DNA of 64,000 bases from Sipunculus nudus. Taxonomy: Eukaryota; Annelida; Sipuncula; Golfingiida; Sipunculidae. The stretch lies in contig CM049322.1 of NCBI GenBank assembly GCA_026874595.1, positions 40,542,840-40,606,839 of the forward strand, in the 5' to 3' direction. Within the stretch, counting starts at the first letter, position 1. Every line of letters begins with the position of its first letter. The notes beneath the pieces were generated by a model. It saw nothing but the letters and a program-made list of their open reading frames with translations, was not told the origin of the DNA and did no database searches. Of this stretch, positions 45,084 through 57,612 are shown one piece after another. A program made the position numbers and the translations under genes.

Positions 45084-46236
45084 ACGGACTCTGGGGACCT
45101 ACAGCATTTTATGTGTCTGCAGGCAACAGTTATTCCACACAAAGACAAATTATTTTTTAACGAATATAAAATACTGTGGTCGGCTTCAAATTTGCTTGGT
45201 TTAAACTTCGCTATTTCCATTTTTCAGTGTTTAGCGAGAGTTTCATTTTCGTGATCTTACCACATTAAAAACCTACACAAAGTAAACAATTTTAATATTA
45301 CTTATTAATATCAAATAAAATGTGCACTAAATCTTAATATTTCGACGGGAAGTCGTCGGGAACCCAATGCAAGATCGAACAGGTGGAAGTGATTGTCCCT
45401 TAATAGAAGTTAATTTTAAAAAATATGATATCATTTGTTATAGCAATGTTTGAACATTGAACATCAATATTTAATATACATTAAAAGAACTTGTATGATC
45501 AAAAATTGCTTTAACAACACGTACTGTGGACCTGCCTTCCAAGGTGGAACCTGTTGTTTACGAAGGTTTTATTTTCTCGAGAAAATTCCTCTTTCGCGAA
45601 CTTCGCAAATTGGAAACCCTCGCGAAAAAGGCATCGAAGGTATGCTGTGCGCGGGCAAAATTCTTTCTATTTTTTAGCTTTCCGCGTCTGAAAACAGAAT
45701 CAACACACATTAAGAGGTGCGCAACATGTTGCTATATGCTGCCTTTGTAATTTGGTAATAAATGCATGAAATAATCAGTACTCATGTAGATACCTTTTGC
45801 AGATTACTATTTTTTGTGATATGGTGATGATGCAGACTTTAGACTGTATACTCGTATAAAAGAACCAACACGTGTCAGTAAAATATCACTGCCCTTTGTT
45901 GTGATGCTTTCTTTGTGATATAGAACTAGTTCCTTGCCAACGAGTTGCCATTAAAAATCACTTTGCATGATGTGTTTTTGTCAACAAAATACTTTAATTT
46001 GCTGACATTATGCACATTTGTAGATTCATGTAGTACCTGCATGTTTTGTTAAAAATATTCACTGTATGTGTGAGTCGGTGCTGCCAGCTCCAATTTAGCT
46101 GATCTTTCACGGATGGATGCTAAGACAATGGAAAAGTAAGGCGGAAGATATATAGAGTCGAATTCACAAAACAAAGTTAAAAAAATATAATGCACCCTCA
46201 GGTTCCAGTCATGCATTTATCTTCAACTTGATTACC
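45084..46236. other. Intergenic, nothing recognised
   Basis: AT-rich. Overlapping frames at 45450-45750 share a GC-richer patch, but I see no domain or splice support. Confidence 0.4.
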
Positions 46237-47530
46237 TGTAAAATTCATCATTTATCATTGATAAAATTATCTTATCTAGCAAAATTGCAAGGCCGTAAGT
46301 GTGGGAACTACCTTTTACATAAAAAAAAACTTTACCATCCATTTGCTTTCTAGATAGTGAATCTGTTTTTCATCTGCGTATGTTTCTTGTAAGCATGCGA
46401 TACTTATTTTGTGGCGTTTAAGCTCATTAATGATTGTTTTTTCTTCTTATTTGTGACCTCAAACCATGACAATTTAAATTTACAATTTTACAATTGTAGT
46501 CGACGTATTAAACAAGTACGTATAACTTTAATGCAAAGTCCGTGGACAAATCCGTACCAACAGGGAAAGTCAGAGAAACGAAGCGTACCTCCGCTAGGCT
46601 TGCGAATCCTGCATCACCTGTCGTTTCTGTTCTTGGTTGTCCACGGGAGAGAGAGCGTTGGCCTAACGTTTCTGGGGGTCTGAGCGGATGTCAGCGAGAT
46701 ATTTGGTAATGGCTTCTGTATTCTTTACCGCTGAACGTGATAATGATCTTGAGCGATTTTTGTCTGTTTTGCCCTTTGTGTTTTTCTGTTCTCTCTCTCT
46801 CTTCGGGGTAGGCGTTTGTCTTTGTATGTATGTGTTTTAGGTGTCTCAGTGCCTTGTGCCTGTGACATGGGTTCTGGTTGCTGAGACGGGTGGGACAGGA
46901 CTTCCTCTGTTTCTAGTATCTCACATTCTGGGTCACCAGTCATGTGTCCATCCTTTCGACAAGTTTTACATTTTATAGGAGCGTCACATTTATGTGTGTA
47001 ATGTCCCACGTTTAGACAGTTTCCACACAATATTTTTTCGTCTTTTTCTATTTCCTTTTGTTTCTTGTGGTACACTTGGGCGTCGAACTTTCCCATTTGT
47101 ATTATCTTAGGGAGGCATTTATTTGGTTTAGATATATATACAAATCGTATTCCAGTTTTCCAACGTGTGAGCTGACCATTATTATCACGGTCACATTCAT
47201 CATATATTTTTTATCTCAGTTGGCATCCTAAGTTTTCTAGCGCTCGCTTTTTTTCGTCATAAGAGTACGAAAGTGGAATGGCCCCAATCGTAACGCGAGT
47301 GGTGGGGTTTCCCTCTGTTCCCTCGGAGTCGGTTTGTTGGCTCACAACATAGGGATTATTACCATGTGGTGTAATGTTGAGGCCCCTTAACTGTAAATCC
47401 TCTATAAGCAAGCGAGCCCTTGCGTCACTTGACTTTGGATATAACCTCCAGACGCCCCTGATGCGCTGATCGCCCTCCATTCTCCCGTATCCCGCGACCA
47501 CCTCGCCGGCAGCGCACAGCTCTCTTGTTG
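46237..47530 (-). mobile_element. LINE fragment: CCHC ORF1 and start of endonuclease
   Basis: Minus strand. ORF1 pieces at 47501-47211 (VWRLYPKSSDARARLLI, then TTRVTIGAIPLSYS) and 47096-46725 continue each other across a frame break. The second piece has two zinc knuckles (CGNCLNVGHYTHKC and CKTCRKDGHMTGDPEC) and a basic tail. Further on, frames at about 46480-46237 encode GLRSQIRRK, ISIACLQETYADEKQ and SSHTYGLAILL, the beginning of an APE-type endonuclease. Frameshifts and stops make it dead. It is a different family from the LINEs at 54.8-64 kb, whose ORF1 lacks knuckles. Confidence 0.8.
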
Positions 47531-47554
47531 TAATATAGGCCTGGTTTTGAGTCT

Positions 47555-47775
47555 CGGCTATCTTGTGTTCATTTAGTGAAACACATAACGTTTGATTAAG
47601 GCATTAAAACTTGCTAATTCCTGTTAATATTCTTGTTAACGTTTAATCGAAAAGATAGATATCTTAAATTTCTAAATGGTTCAAAGTTTGAATACTAGAT
47701 GGCGCTGATAAGCAAATGTGGGAGTTACCGTAAATAACAATAATCTTGTTCAAAGGTACCCCATCATAAGAGCAA
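47555..47775 (+). repeat. Dispersed repeat, copy 2
   Basis: Similar to 39785-39975; shares ATCTTGTGTTCAT, TAGATGGCGC and AATAATCTTGTTCAAAGGTA. It sits just before the start codon of the pseudogene segment at 47849. Confidence 0.55.
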
Positions 47776-47828
47776 AGATACTCGGCAAACGCCAGCGTCA
47801 AAAACACAGATTTCACAATGTTTTAATC

Positions 47829-48225
47829 CAAACCTGAAAATAGCCACAATGAATATGATTAACCTGCATGGATCTGTAGTCCTCTCCCTGACTACCTTGG
47901 ATTGGATAAATGAATCACCGGGAACTTGCGGTCGTGATCAGGTCCAAAAGAGAAACTTTTTAACAGCTGAGCTTATTTTTTACTTGACAACCAATTGCAA
48001 AATCTCGATGGACAAGATTGAATTGCTCAAACTAATGTATACAAGCTATTGTGACAGCAGAAAAAAAACGAGACGATACGTATGTCTCAAGATTTTGCAG
48101 TTATAATAAATAAACAGGGATATTACTTACGAAAGTTGATTAGATGCTTGGAGAAGGATATATTTCAAAAGCAGCCAAGCGGAAAAAACGATCAGATACT
48201 CCTCGCAAATTGTTATTTTTGCGGT
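47829..48225 (+). pseudogene. Broken coding segment, copy 1, unknown family
   Basis: Starts at ATG 47849 (MNMINLHGSVVLSLTT) and reads to about 48070, where a poly(A) run shifts the frame. Coding then resumes as DFAVIINKQGYYLRKLIRC. The paralogue at 54234-54640 keeps that block in phase with the preceding ERRKNETRR, which shows the frameshift is in this copy. No domain is recognised and no signal peptide is evident. A long frame continues to 48609, but its second half has no paralogue here to test it. Confidence 0.5.
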
Positions 48226-49111
48226 TCAGAGTTTTATGTATTACATCCTCAAAAGGGTTTTTCCTCATCACCCATCAAAATTCCGCAAAAACAATTTTTT
48301 CTGCAAGAAACTCAAGAACATAGAATAAAATCCCAACTGGTAGCATTTGAGAGCAAGGTACAAAACCAACAAGAAACATGCGCTATCTCAGTGAAGAAGA
48401 ATTCACCCACTTTCTACTTCTTTGTTACATGGTGGCAGCTTGGGAGACGGTTTATCCGTTATATTCATCGCGGCCCAGTATTTTCGGATTACCGAAAAAA
48501 ACAAGGTCATCATTGGTGTTGGATTTACCTACGATTTATTCAATTCAGTCTTAGGATAGTGCAGGCAAAGGCAGATCTATTGGGAAGTAGCAATAAACAT
48601 TTTTTCTGAGAAAACGGCTAAAAGATAGCGATCGCTCCCTCTTACGAATGAGTTTTTTTATCGGTCTTCCAAAACTTACTACTTTGATGGATTCCCCAAG
48701 GTTGTTGGGAAAGACAAAGTTAGTTAATATTTTGATAATTATATAGAATATAAAAACGTATAAATGCATGCCTGTTATACCAAGAAAGGTTTCGACTTTT
48801 AATTTATACTTTTTAACTATCTCCGAGTGGTTACGTTTAAGCACATATGGACGTGTAAAATACAACTATAGAGAAGAAAGTTTTAGATTACCCCCGGCAG
48901 TTTCTGACGTATATACGAGAGACATACCTTTGTCGAGTGGACTTTCTATCAAACTGTATACATAAGGTTATATCCTTTATTATATATCTATATGTAATAT
49001 TCTGAACGCATTTGAATTTCTATTTTCAGGCAGTGATAGGAATCAAATTAGAGGAGACACAGAACATGATTGAACTAAATCTATTCACAGCTGTAGTTCC
49101 TTTTCTCTCAG

Positions 49112-49385
49112 ATTTATTTCTTCCGTATACATTGAATGGGAAAACATGAACATGGGATCGTCGCAATTGGATATTAAACAGATACTGGTAAGAAGTACTC
49201 TGGGGGTTTCTGAGGACATTATACTAATCTGTCCACGGAATTGGCGAGCAGGTGGAGCAAGGTTTGTTAAATGTAGAAATAAGGTCGGTCTTCAACTTAT
49301 ATCTGTTCTGGACAAATCTGAAATATGCAGTCCTCGTGGCAAGGGATTACGAAATCTTACAGAAAACGACTGTTGTAACTGGTAA
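49112..49385 (+). CDS. Exon-like open frame, unknown
   Basis: Follows a good acceptor (CCTTTTCTCTCAG) and reads about 90 residues to a stop: ...VYIEWENMNMGSSQLDIK, DIILICPRNW, KCRNKVGLQLISV, NDCCNW. Composition and four or more cysteines look protein-like, so it may be the last exon of a gene whose earlier exons include 47849-48225 or the frame at 48768-48965. No family recognised. Confidence 0.3.
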
Positions 49386-51036
49386 AAAAAGCCTGACTAG
49401 TGAGTAATTCCCTGTTTCGATAAGGACTTTATCACGGATACTTCATATGTTTACTTTTCATTTATATGTATAATTGCATGACCAGGATGTTTTCTTTGTT
49501 CAGCAGCATTAATCTGCCAAATATGGCGTTACTATATGCGGTACGATTTAAGGTCTTTTCATTTGGTCCGGTCCATGCAGGCAGTTTTGTTCGTCGCCAA
49601 TGGACTTTGCTAATTTGGTGAAAAAGGTCTTTTATCTAAAAATGATTGTAAGAATGTTCCATTCATGTTGAACTATTAAGTTTAACCCCTTAATCTGTTC
49701 ACAGATTATCATGACAATTCCTAAAAGCAAACGTGCTCGATACTGAAAAATGGTTGAGAAACTGAAAGAAAAAGATTTGTCCAAGGGACAGTAAAAACTT
49801 TTTTTTCAGATGCTGTGAGGACAGGGTTGTCCTTTCTCTTTTGTACAAAACACTGATCAGAGTGGCACCTAGAGATGATTTTTTTCTGTGAATAAATATA
49901 TATGATCATGCACCAAAAGCAGGGTTTTCGTAAAATTTCGATAACTTCAAGCGTATAAAAGTAAAATACCTGCACACGGTGTTAATATGTAAGTATTGAT
50001 ATACAATACTCGGAAAATGAATGTTAAGATATGATTTAAAATACATTTATTCAGTCAGGTTTGTGTAATTATAAATGTCCACCTTATTGAGTGTATTAGA
50101 ACCGGCCGCCATTTTGTTTGTAGAGCAATCAGAGAAACCTTCCTCATACAGCAGTATAAAAAACAAATACTTTGTAAGTAAATAAAACTAAATACTTTTT
50201 GTCTTCAGTTTCGTAAATGAAAAGAGTAAATTCAGCTATCAACTATGCTATTAATTACATTTCCCTTGTTAAGCTTTTTCGGGGGTCCTTTTATATAGAA
50301 TCCCTCAAGTTGAACATCCATAATATAGAATCCCTCAAGTTGAATATCCATTACACGAAATAGATTGGCATAAATAATCTGCGTGTTTACAGTGTATTGC
50401 AGTGTAATCTCCTGACCTAGTTCAAAGCACCTTTCTTATTAACTAAATGCCGGGTTTTATACATTACCCATAGTAATCTTCGTGATAACACTACATTATG
50501 TTTAAATTGACACCTGCTTTAAGATTGTTATCTAATATTAACACCCAATGGTAACAACCGCCTGACTGAACATGTCTTTCTGGTATTCTACTAACTTGAA
50601 CTCTTTTTTTCTATGCTGATATTTAATGTGTGGAAATTTTCCGTTACAGTGGACAATTATAATAAACAGAAAAGGTAAGATCATCGTTGTGTTCGTAGGA
50701 AACACCTGTATTATGGTCGTTAATATGTCAATGCCTAACGAAGCGGGGACGAACCGATTCTTGCATTGAGTAAAATAATTACTCCATACCAATTAGTTAC
50801 TGTAGCATGCGATGGTATTTTATAGCTGCTCTCCCCTGGCTAGCGTCCATTTTTATCAAGGAATTCAAATCTATGCTAAGTCTTATGCAGAGTTTGAGAT
50901 TTTTATTTTGTTATGGTGTAGCCCTTGGTGTGCCCACCAGCAATCCTTTCCTGAATTATCGGCTTTTATTTAATTTCATTTGCCTTATCGTTTTCAAGAC
51001 TAATTTTTTAAGGTGAGCATACGAAGGAACACACAT
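49386..51036. other. Intergenic, nothing recognised
   Basis: Contains a short direct repeat (ATAGAATCCCTCAAGTTGAA twice, near 50295 and 50323). No gene supported. Confidence 0.45.
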
Positions 51037-51044
51037 GTGCCAAC

Positions 51045-52544
51045 TAGGGCCCTGCGCGGGGCGGGCCCCCGCATAGGAATCTTTGCGGGGCGGGGCGGGC
51101 TACATCTAAGAAAGTGCGGGGCGGGGCGGGCCGAAATGACGTCTGTGCGAGGCGGGGCGGGCTGCGGGTTGATGATCTGGCAGTTCAGTAAAATATAAAT
51201 ATATAATTATACTTTACAAAAAAATATCATTTAAAGAAATTGGAATTTTTGTATAAAATGTTTTCAGGTGTCGTAAATTTGAATTAAAAATATATATCCC
51301 TGTTAACCTCTTATTCTGACTGACAGTTGTAACAACACTATGCAAATGTGTCTTTTCTAAGTATAACATCAATTTGTTATACAAAATAGATAGTGTATCC
51401 TTAATCTGAAATCTAGACTTTAAACAATTGTCTTTGCAATGGGAGCTAGTCATAACTTTGTATAAAGTTACCTGGCCTGATGTTGTATATGGACTGTAAC
51501 CCTGTACTTGTGTCAGGTCTCACATATTACATAATATGGCTGGGAGTGAAGCAAGGGCTTGATTACCTTTGATCTTGTAATAGACAGTGTCTGGTTACAG
51601 CTGGCTCTGTAGGTGACTCAATTGACCTGGAACTGCACAAAGCCTAAGGTGGACTCCTTATCTAATTGTAACTCCATGTGCTGGCTAATTGTAAATGACA
51701 CTGGCCACTGGCTGGTCAAATCCCTGTTTGGTCATAGCATAATGTGTTGATGATTGCTGTAAGAAACAAGGCTCTGGCCATGTCCAGATCTCAATAAACA
51801 TCCTGAACTGAAAGCCACATCAGACAGATTACCCCTTTACTCCCTTGACCTGATTAGTCTCAGTTTCAGTTAATTAGCCGAGTATGACTATAAAAATTTA
51901 CCAGCAACACATCTCGTTAGTTTAATGGCTTTTGATTAGCCAATACTATTCCAAAGGGTCACTTTGGGTACAAATACTTTGAAGAAGTCTAATTTTTTTC
52001 TTTACTTTTTTTATATATTTAAGTATAGAAACAGACACAATAAACCAAAGGTTTGTTTATTACCCCTGTAAATATGAAAACATATTTAAGGTGTGTTAAA
52101 TTATTATCTATAAATTAAATCCATCTAACCTATCAAACATGTCTTTAAAAAATATTTCATGAATTATGGTTTGAATTATTGCAAAAACGTATTCAAATAA
52201 ATTTTTCATTCCAATCAGCAAACATTTTATTTATATTAATAATAAGCGTGTCTTATACATGTGCTGTAAAATATTTTGATATGTAAACCTTTGGATTCGA
52301 AAACTATTTTTTAGTATTTTGCGGGCTGGACTGCGGGCCAGAAACTTAAAAAACGCGGGGCGGGGCGGGTGCGGGCTGAAAGAACATTTTGCGGGGCGGG
52401 TGCGGGCTGAAAGAATCGAAGTAACTGCGGGGCGGGGCTGGGCGGGCTGAATTTATTTTTTTGATTGCGGGGCGGGCTGCGGGCTTTACAGGGCATGCTG
52501 CGGGGCGGGTGCGGGTTTAATTTTTCAGCCCGCGCAGGGCCCTA
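51045..52544. mobile_element. Non-autonomous hAT-type element, 1500 bp
   Basis: Ends TAGGGCCCTGCGCGG and CCGCGCAGGGCCCTA form a perfect 15-bp inverted repeat, flanked by the 8-bp direct repeat GTGCCAAC at 51037-51044 and 52545-52552. Eight-base target duplications and T/CAGGG ends are the hAT signature. Several copies of TGCGGGGCGGGGCGGGC lie just inside each end (51050-51170 and 52320-52515), all with the G-rich strand on the plus strand. The 1.1-kb AT-rich core has no transposase frame. Confidence 0.9.
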
Positions 52545-52552
52545 GTGCCAAC

Positions 52553-54233
52553 TAACACGTTTTGGTGGATTTGAGTTGACTGGCATTCAACTAAGAGAGA
52601 TCGGCCTGTAGCGCTAGTCAGTTCATTATTTACCCTTGGTTTAATCTTCAGCTAATCCCAGCAGAGAACATAGATCGGAGGCGAATTACTATTTCGTTGA
52701 TTTTTATCTATTTTTGCTAGCTACGGACAAAGTAATTCAAAATTACAAATTCACTATTACAATATAGAAAATATCGTGTGTATTTTATAATCAACTTGAT
52801 GTATCAAGTAGGTACCATAACTTACTCAAAGAACACTTGGATGGGACTAGTTTTTTTTTTTTTTACATTTAGCCTACACACCAAAGCATATAGATCATTA
52901 AAAGAACACAAACAACACATCATTTAGACACATCATTTAACTGACAAATTAAACTACATGATCAGGGCCTCTTCATACAAGAACGTTATTGCTCTTCTTA
53001 TAAAATAAATAAAACAATCACACTGATCAAACTGCAAACAAAATCTTAGCAACAACAAATTAACAGATGGGAACGAAACGCACATGTTCCAGTACAGTGT
53101 CACTACGGACCTAGTAGCCGACAAACTGCCTGAGAACAAGAGGAGTAATAAGTCTGGTCCAGTTAGCAACGTTCCCTTAGACAGTGGACATGAGACTGGC
53201 CAGATCTACAAGGACATGATCATCAGACATGCGACAGCAGATTGACGGCCTTAAGGGAAATGGCTTAATCACAACGTTCCCCTAGAGGGCAGGCAAATGA
53301 AAGTCTAGCACTAATGGCTAACCAAAAGAAAGCTACATTGATAACTGGGTAAGTCATACAACGAAACAAAAACCAAAATTAACATAAACGTCTAAGGACA
53401 ACAACCAAACAAAACACAAACCAAGCCAATTAACCCAATTAGCCCCGGCCCTAGCTCCAAGGGAGTTCTCACTTTCCTAAGGAAAAACACCAACACATAT
53501 GTGCCAACAACATACAAAGAAAACACACCAAAACTCGTAATGTTAGACAACTAGATCACTGCCAGCACATGTAGCTACATCAGTAATGTCTTGATCGACT
53601 GAGCGTTGAAAGGTCAAGGTCTTTCAAACTGGCTTTACGGATTGGCATGTTAGAGCTGTAAGAACACCCCAAGACTGTTGAATAAACTGGCGATTTTTTA
53701 ACATGCAGCCAGAAAATATCAGAACACAGTCCGCTGAATTATGTACTGAGAGACCCGACAGCTAAGCAGCACGTGCCAAACTCACTCGAAATGTGATATT
53801 TTTTCTTGTATGCATACACCATGCTTTATGTTTTGTGCATATGGAAAGGCAAACTGCAAGCTTTATGGATCTTAGCTTTTATCAGCTCTATTTCCTCTGA
53901 ATTTATTCTTACATTTGTGTCGTATGGTTAAAGATCCACTAATCTGTCACCGTTAATTTCGCTGAAGGAGCGTCTAGGCCAGGATCCCAGACTTGCGCAT
54001 TAAGCGGCTTTGGAAATGAATAAATACTCTATATCAGCGTCGTTTCTCTTTAGATGATTAGTTTCGTAGGAACAGAAAAAAATGACTCGTTCCAAGAAAA
54101 AGTAGTGAAAGATCTTATGAACATTTTTTGGGGGTGTTATACGATCGCAAGTTGAGCCCTTAATAGTATTATGCGAACAAGATATGTACGATGTGATATT
54201 ACCACCAAGACATATTATCTCGTTTTAGAAAAA
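52553..54233. other. Intergenic with dispersed repeat
   Basis: The stretch 53310-53370 resembles 23290-23370. No gene is supported; the 71-codon minus frame at 52954-53169 has no motif. Confidence 0.4.
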
Positions 54234-54640
54234 AACGGAATTCAAACCTAGAGATCGCCACCATGAATATGATAAACCTACTTGGGTCGATAGTGCTTTC
54301 TGTGACCACTAATGACTGGAAAAATGACTCACTTGGAATTTTAGGTCGTGATAAGTTCGCACAGGAATCCTCCACGCCGCTTCATTTTTCTTTCTTTCTG
54401 ATCATCGATTAAAACATTTCAAAAGGTTAACTTAACCGTTTGTTCACAAATTATTGTGAAAGAAGAAAGAACGAAACGAGACGCATTTCTAACGATTTTG
54501 CAGTGACTATAAATAAACAGGGTTATTATTTGCGAAAGCAGATTTCATGCATGGAGAAGGGCTCTTTTAAAATGAAGCTTAAAGGAATAAACCAGCAGAT
54601 ATTGTTTGAAAATGTTTATTTTTGTAAGTTTTGTATATTA
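54234..54640 (+). pseudogene. Broken coding segment, copy 2, unknown family
   Basis: Starts at ATG 54263 within a strong GCCACCATG context (MNMINLLGSIVLSVTT). The frame breaks after about 50 codons, then resumes as ERRKNETRRISNDFAVTINK and ends at a clean GTAAGT donor (54624), where copy 1 has lost the donor. So this was once an exon of a spliced gene. The LINE array begins about 150 bp downstream, so the rest of the gene is missing. Confidence 0.5.
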
Positions 54641-55020
54641 TATTCTGTGATCTGTGTGACGGAACATGAGTTTAGTACCCCTCAGACAGACAGATCGTAG
54701 CGGTTGGAGGTAGAAATTTTAACTTTTCATCTAGGGTGATCCTGGTAAATTCTTCTTTGAAACCCTAAATAAGGTCACTGAAACCTATTTTCTAAGGTTT
54801 AAAGGATTATTGCTCCATTCATGATTTACCTAGAGTGATTATGTGTGTGTGTTAAAATGTCTAAGTGTCCTTATTGCCATTTCTGTGTTCTGTGTAAGGT
54901 ACTTAATATATGATTTTTCCTAGGATTGTCAGGTTTTTTCTTTAAGATTCTTTCAATCCATTTTATTTTTAATGCGCAATTTTGAATTTCAGGGTGGATC
55001 ATATTCAATCCACCTTTACT

Positions 55021-56227
55021 CTAAGGAGCTATTAATGTCAATCTTTTCATTTTGTCTGGTTTGTATGACCTAACAAATTTATATAGAATTTTTTCTAGTT
55101 CTTTAACATAATTGGCTTTAGGAGCAGGAAGGACAGCCCACAAGTTAATTAATTGTGACAAAGCATAACATTTTATTAAAGTGATTTTCCCAGCTGGTGT
55201 CATGTATCTGTTTGACCATGTACTTAATGTTTTTCTTATGGATTCCAATTTTGGATTGTAATTGTCTTCTATTATTTTATTTAAGGATGGTCTAAGTAAT
55301 ATACCCAGAATATTAACTGGACCCTCTGACCATTTCAGACCTTTTCTCTCTATTGTTCTTTTAGCTTGGCTTATACCTTGTTGTTTATGTACCAGAGGCA
55401 TAACCGCAGTTTTCCCTAGATTAATTTTAAGACCTGAATTTTTTTTCAAAACATTTCATTATATTCACACTATCAATAACACTGTTAATGTCTGAGAATA
55501 AAAAAACTGTGTCATCAGCATATTGCAGTATTTTATATTTATATTCATTGAAGCAGACTGCATTTAATTTATTATTTTCTCTAATTTTTTTTTTTTTTGC
55601 TAACAATTCTGCATATATAATAAAAAGGTATGGAGACAGGGGACACCCCTGTATCACTCCCCTTGACAATTTGAAGAATTCTGAGCACCACCCATTATTT
55701 ATAATACATGTTTTCCCTTCATGGTATAATACTTTTATCCAGTTTATTATATTTTTTCCAAACCCAAAATATTCCAACGCTTTCCAAATGAACGGCCATT
55801 GTAAACAATCGAAAGCTTTTTCAAAATCTACTGTTGTGAGGTACCATTCTTTATCTTGTTCAACTGTATGATTTATAACTGTAATGATCTTATTTATATT
55901 CTCCCCTATGTACCTACCTTTAATAAAACTTGTCTGATCCTCATTAATTAATCTTGGTAAAACAGATTTGATTCTGCTTGCTAGGCATTTTGAAATGAGT
56001 CTGTAATCAGTGTTCAGTAGTGTAATTGGCCTCCAATTTTTTATTTCAAGAGGAGATTTTTTTTTTTTTTTTTGTATCAAAGTCATAACTCCCTGTCCCT
56101 GGGTGATACTTAAATGTCCAACATTTAGTCCATATCTAATAGCTGACAGAAGGGGTTTCTTGATATCTGTCCAGAAATGTCTATAGAACTCTGCAGGGAG
56201 ACCATCCAAACCAGGTGGTTTATCCAT
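55021..56227 (-). pseudogene. LINE ORF2 reverse transcriptase domain, copy 1
   Basis: Reverse transcriptase motifs in order: GLDGLPAEFY, NWRPITLLNTDYRLISK, TTVDFEKAFDC (first catalytic Asp), SRGVIQGCPLSPYLF, and QYADDTVFLF (catalytic DD). Then, after a frameshift near 55440, LKINLGKTAVM and the thumb region to KRLTLIAP. A TAG follows and is shared with copy 2. The L1 clade is suggested by the LLNTDYRLISKCLASRI pattern. Confidence 0.88.
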
Positions 56228-57093
56228 TGCAAATGACTATAAAATTTTAAAAATCTCCTGTTCTTTTACCAGTTCATCGCATAAAATTCTCTCATTCTCT
56301 GAAAGTCCCTCATTAGGTCCTATATTAGATAAAAAACTGTTATCTTGAATTGTTTGGTTGGATAAACTTGATTGATAGAGATTTTCATAATAATGTTTTT
56401 CAGCTCTCAAAATTTCTATTTGGTCAGATATTTGCCTCCCATCATTGAGGATCAATTTATTTACTGTTTTTTTTTGTTAAAGTTCCTTTTCTTCAAGTTC
56501 AGAAAATATTTAGTTGATTTTCCCCCCTGCTCATACCACCTGCATTTACTTCTGAATAAAGCCCCTTTTGTTTTCTCCTCCAATTATTTTTCTAGCTCTC
56601 TTTTGGTTTCTTCTAATTCAGTGTGACTGTTAGAGTTCTGTAGAAATTTAATCTTGTTTTCTAATTCCAAAATTTTACATTTTTTCTTTGCATTTAACCT
56701 TTTACTGAAAGCAATAGATTCACGTCTAATATACATTTTAATGATTTCCCAAAGTAAGGGTGGGTTGGCTTCTTTATTTTCTGTTTGTGCATTTTGTATA
56801 GTTGTCCTAATAATGTCAGTATACTCTTGATTATGTCATAAGGTACAGTTTAATTTCCAGTATCCAGGACCCTTTTCATGTAAATGGGCATTCAACTCAA
56901 GAATCACACCTTCATGATCTGAATTACAGACAGGAATAATATCGATGTTTGTTACCATTCCTTTCAGACCACATGATACCAAAAAATAATCTAGTCGGCT
57001 TCTTACAGGTGATGGTAAAATACGGGACCAGGTATATTGTATTTTATCTGGATTACAAAATCTCCACATATCACTTAATTGGGTTTCTTCCAT

Positions 57094-57612
57094 TTATTCT
57101 ATAACAATTTTCCTAGCTTTGTTATTATTATCACGCTGTTTAGTCTGGTCTAACTTTAAATCAAGGACTAAATTCCAATCACCTCCAATAATTCTATGAT
57201 CATTAGATATACTCTCAATCTTCTGAAATAATTCTTCATAAAAGCTTGGTAAATCTTTATTTGGACCATAAATATTGACTAATGTCAATTTATAATCACC
57301 CAATATACAATCTAATATAACAAACCTCCCATCAGCATCCACAATCTGCTGTGAAATTTCACAGCATATATTATTCTTCATTAAAATAGCTGTACCCCTC
57401 GCGTTTGAATCCCCATGGCTGAATATAACCCTGTGACCCCATTCTGCCCTCCATTTGCATTCAGTTCTGTTACTGCTATGCGTTTCCTGCATAAAAATGA
57501 TTCCCACATCAGTTTTCTTGTTTAACCAGTAAAATATCTGCCTACGCATAGAAAAATTACCCAAACCACGGACATTAATGGACATAATCTTCACTACTTT
57601 ATTTCTCGACAT
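57094..57612 (-). pseudogene. LINE ORF2 endonuclease domain, copy 1
   Basis: APE-like endonuclease that nicks target DNA for priming. It shows MSINVRGLG (Asn), MQETHS (Glu) and GGDWNLVLD (Asp/Asn). Its last motif, SDHEG, lies in the next frame (56836-57093), after a TAA immediately followed by ATG. That TAA is also present in copy 2. Copy 1 has a further stop after KLNCTL that copy 2 lacks. Confidence 0.85.

Noticed and set aside
55488-55871. Plus-strand open frames within the LINE copies
   Set aside because: They are antisense shadows of the reverse transcriptase on the minus strand; the same applies near 60518 and 58273-58554.
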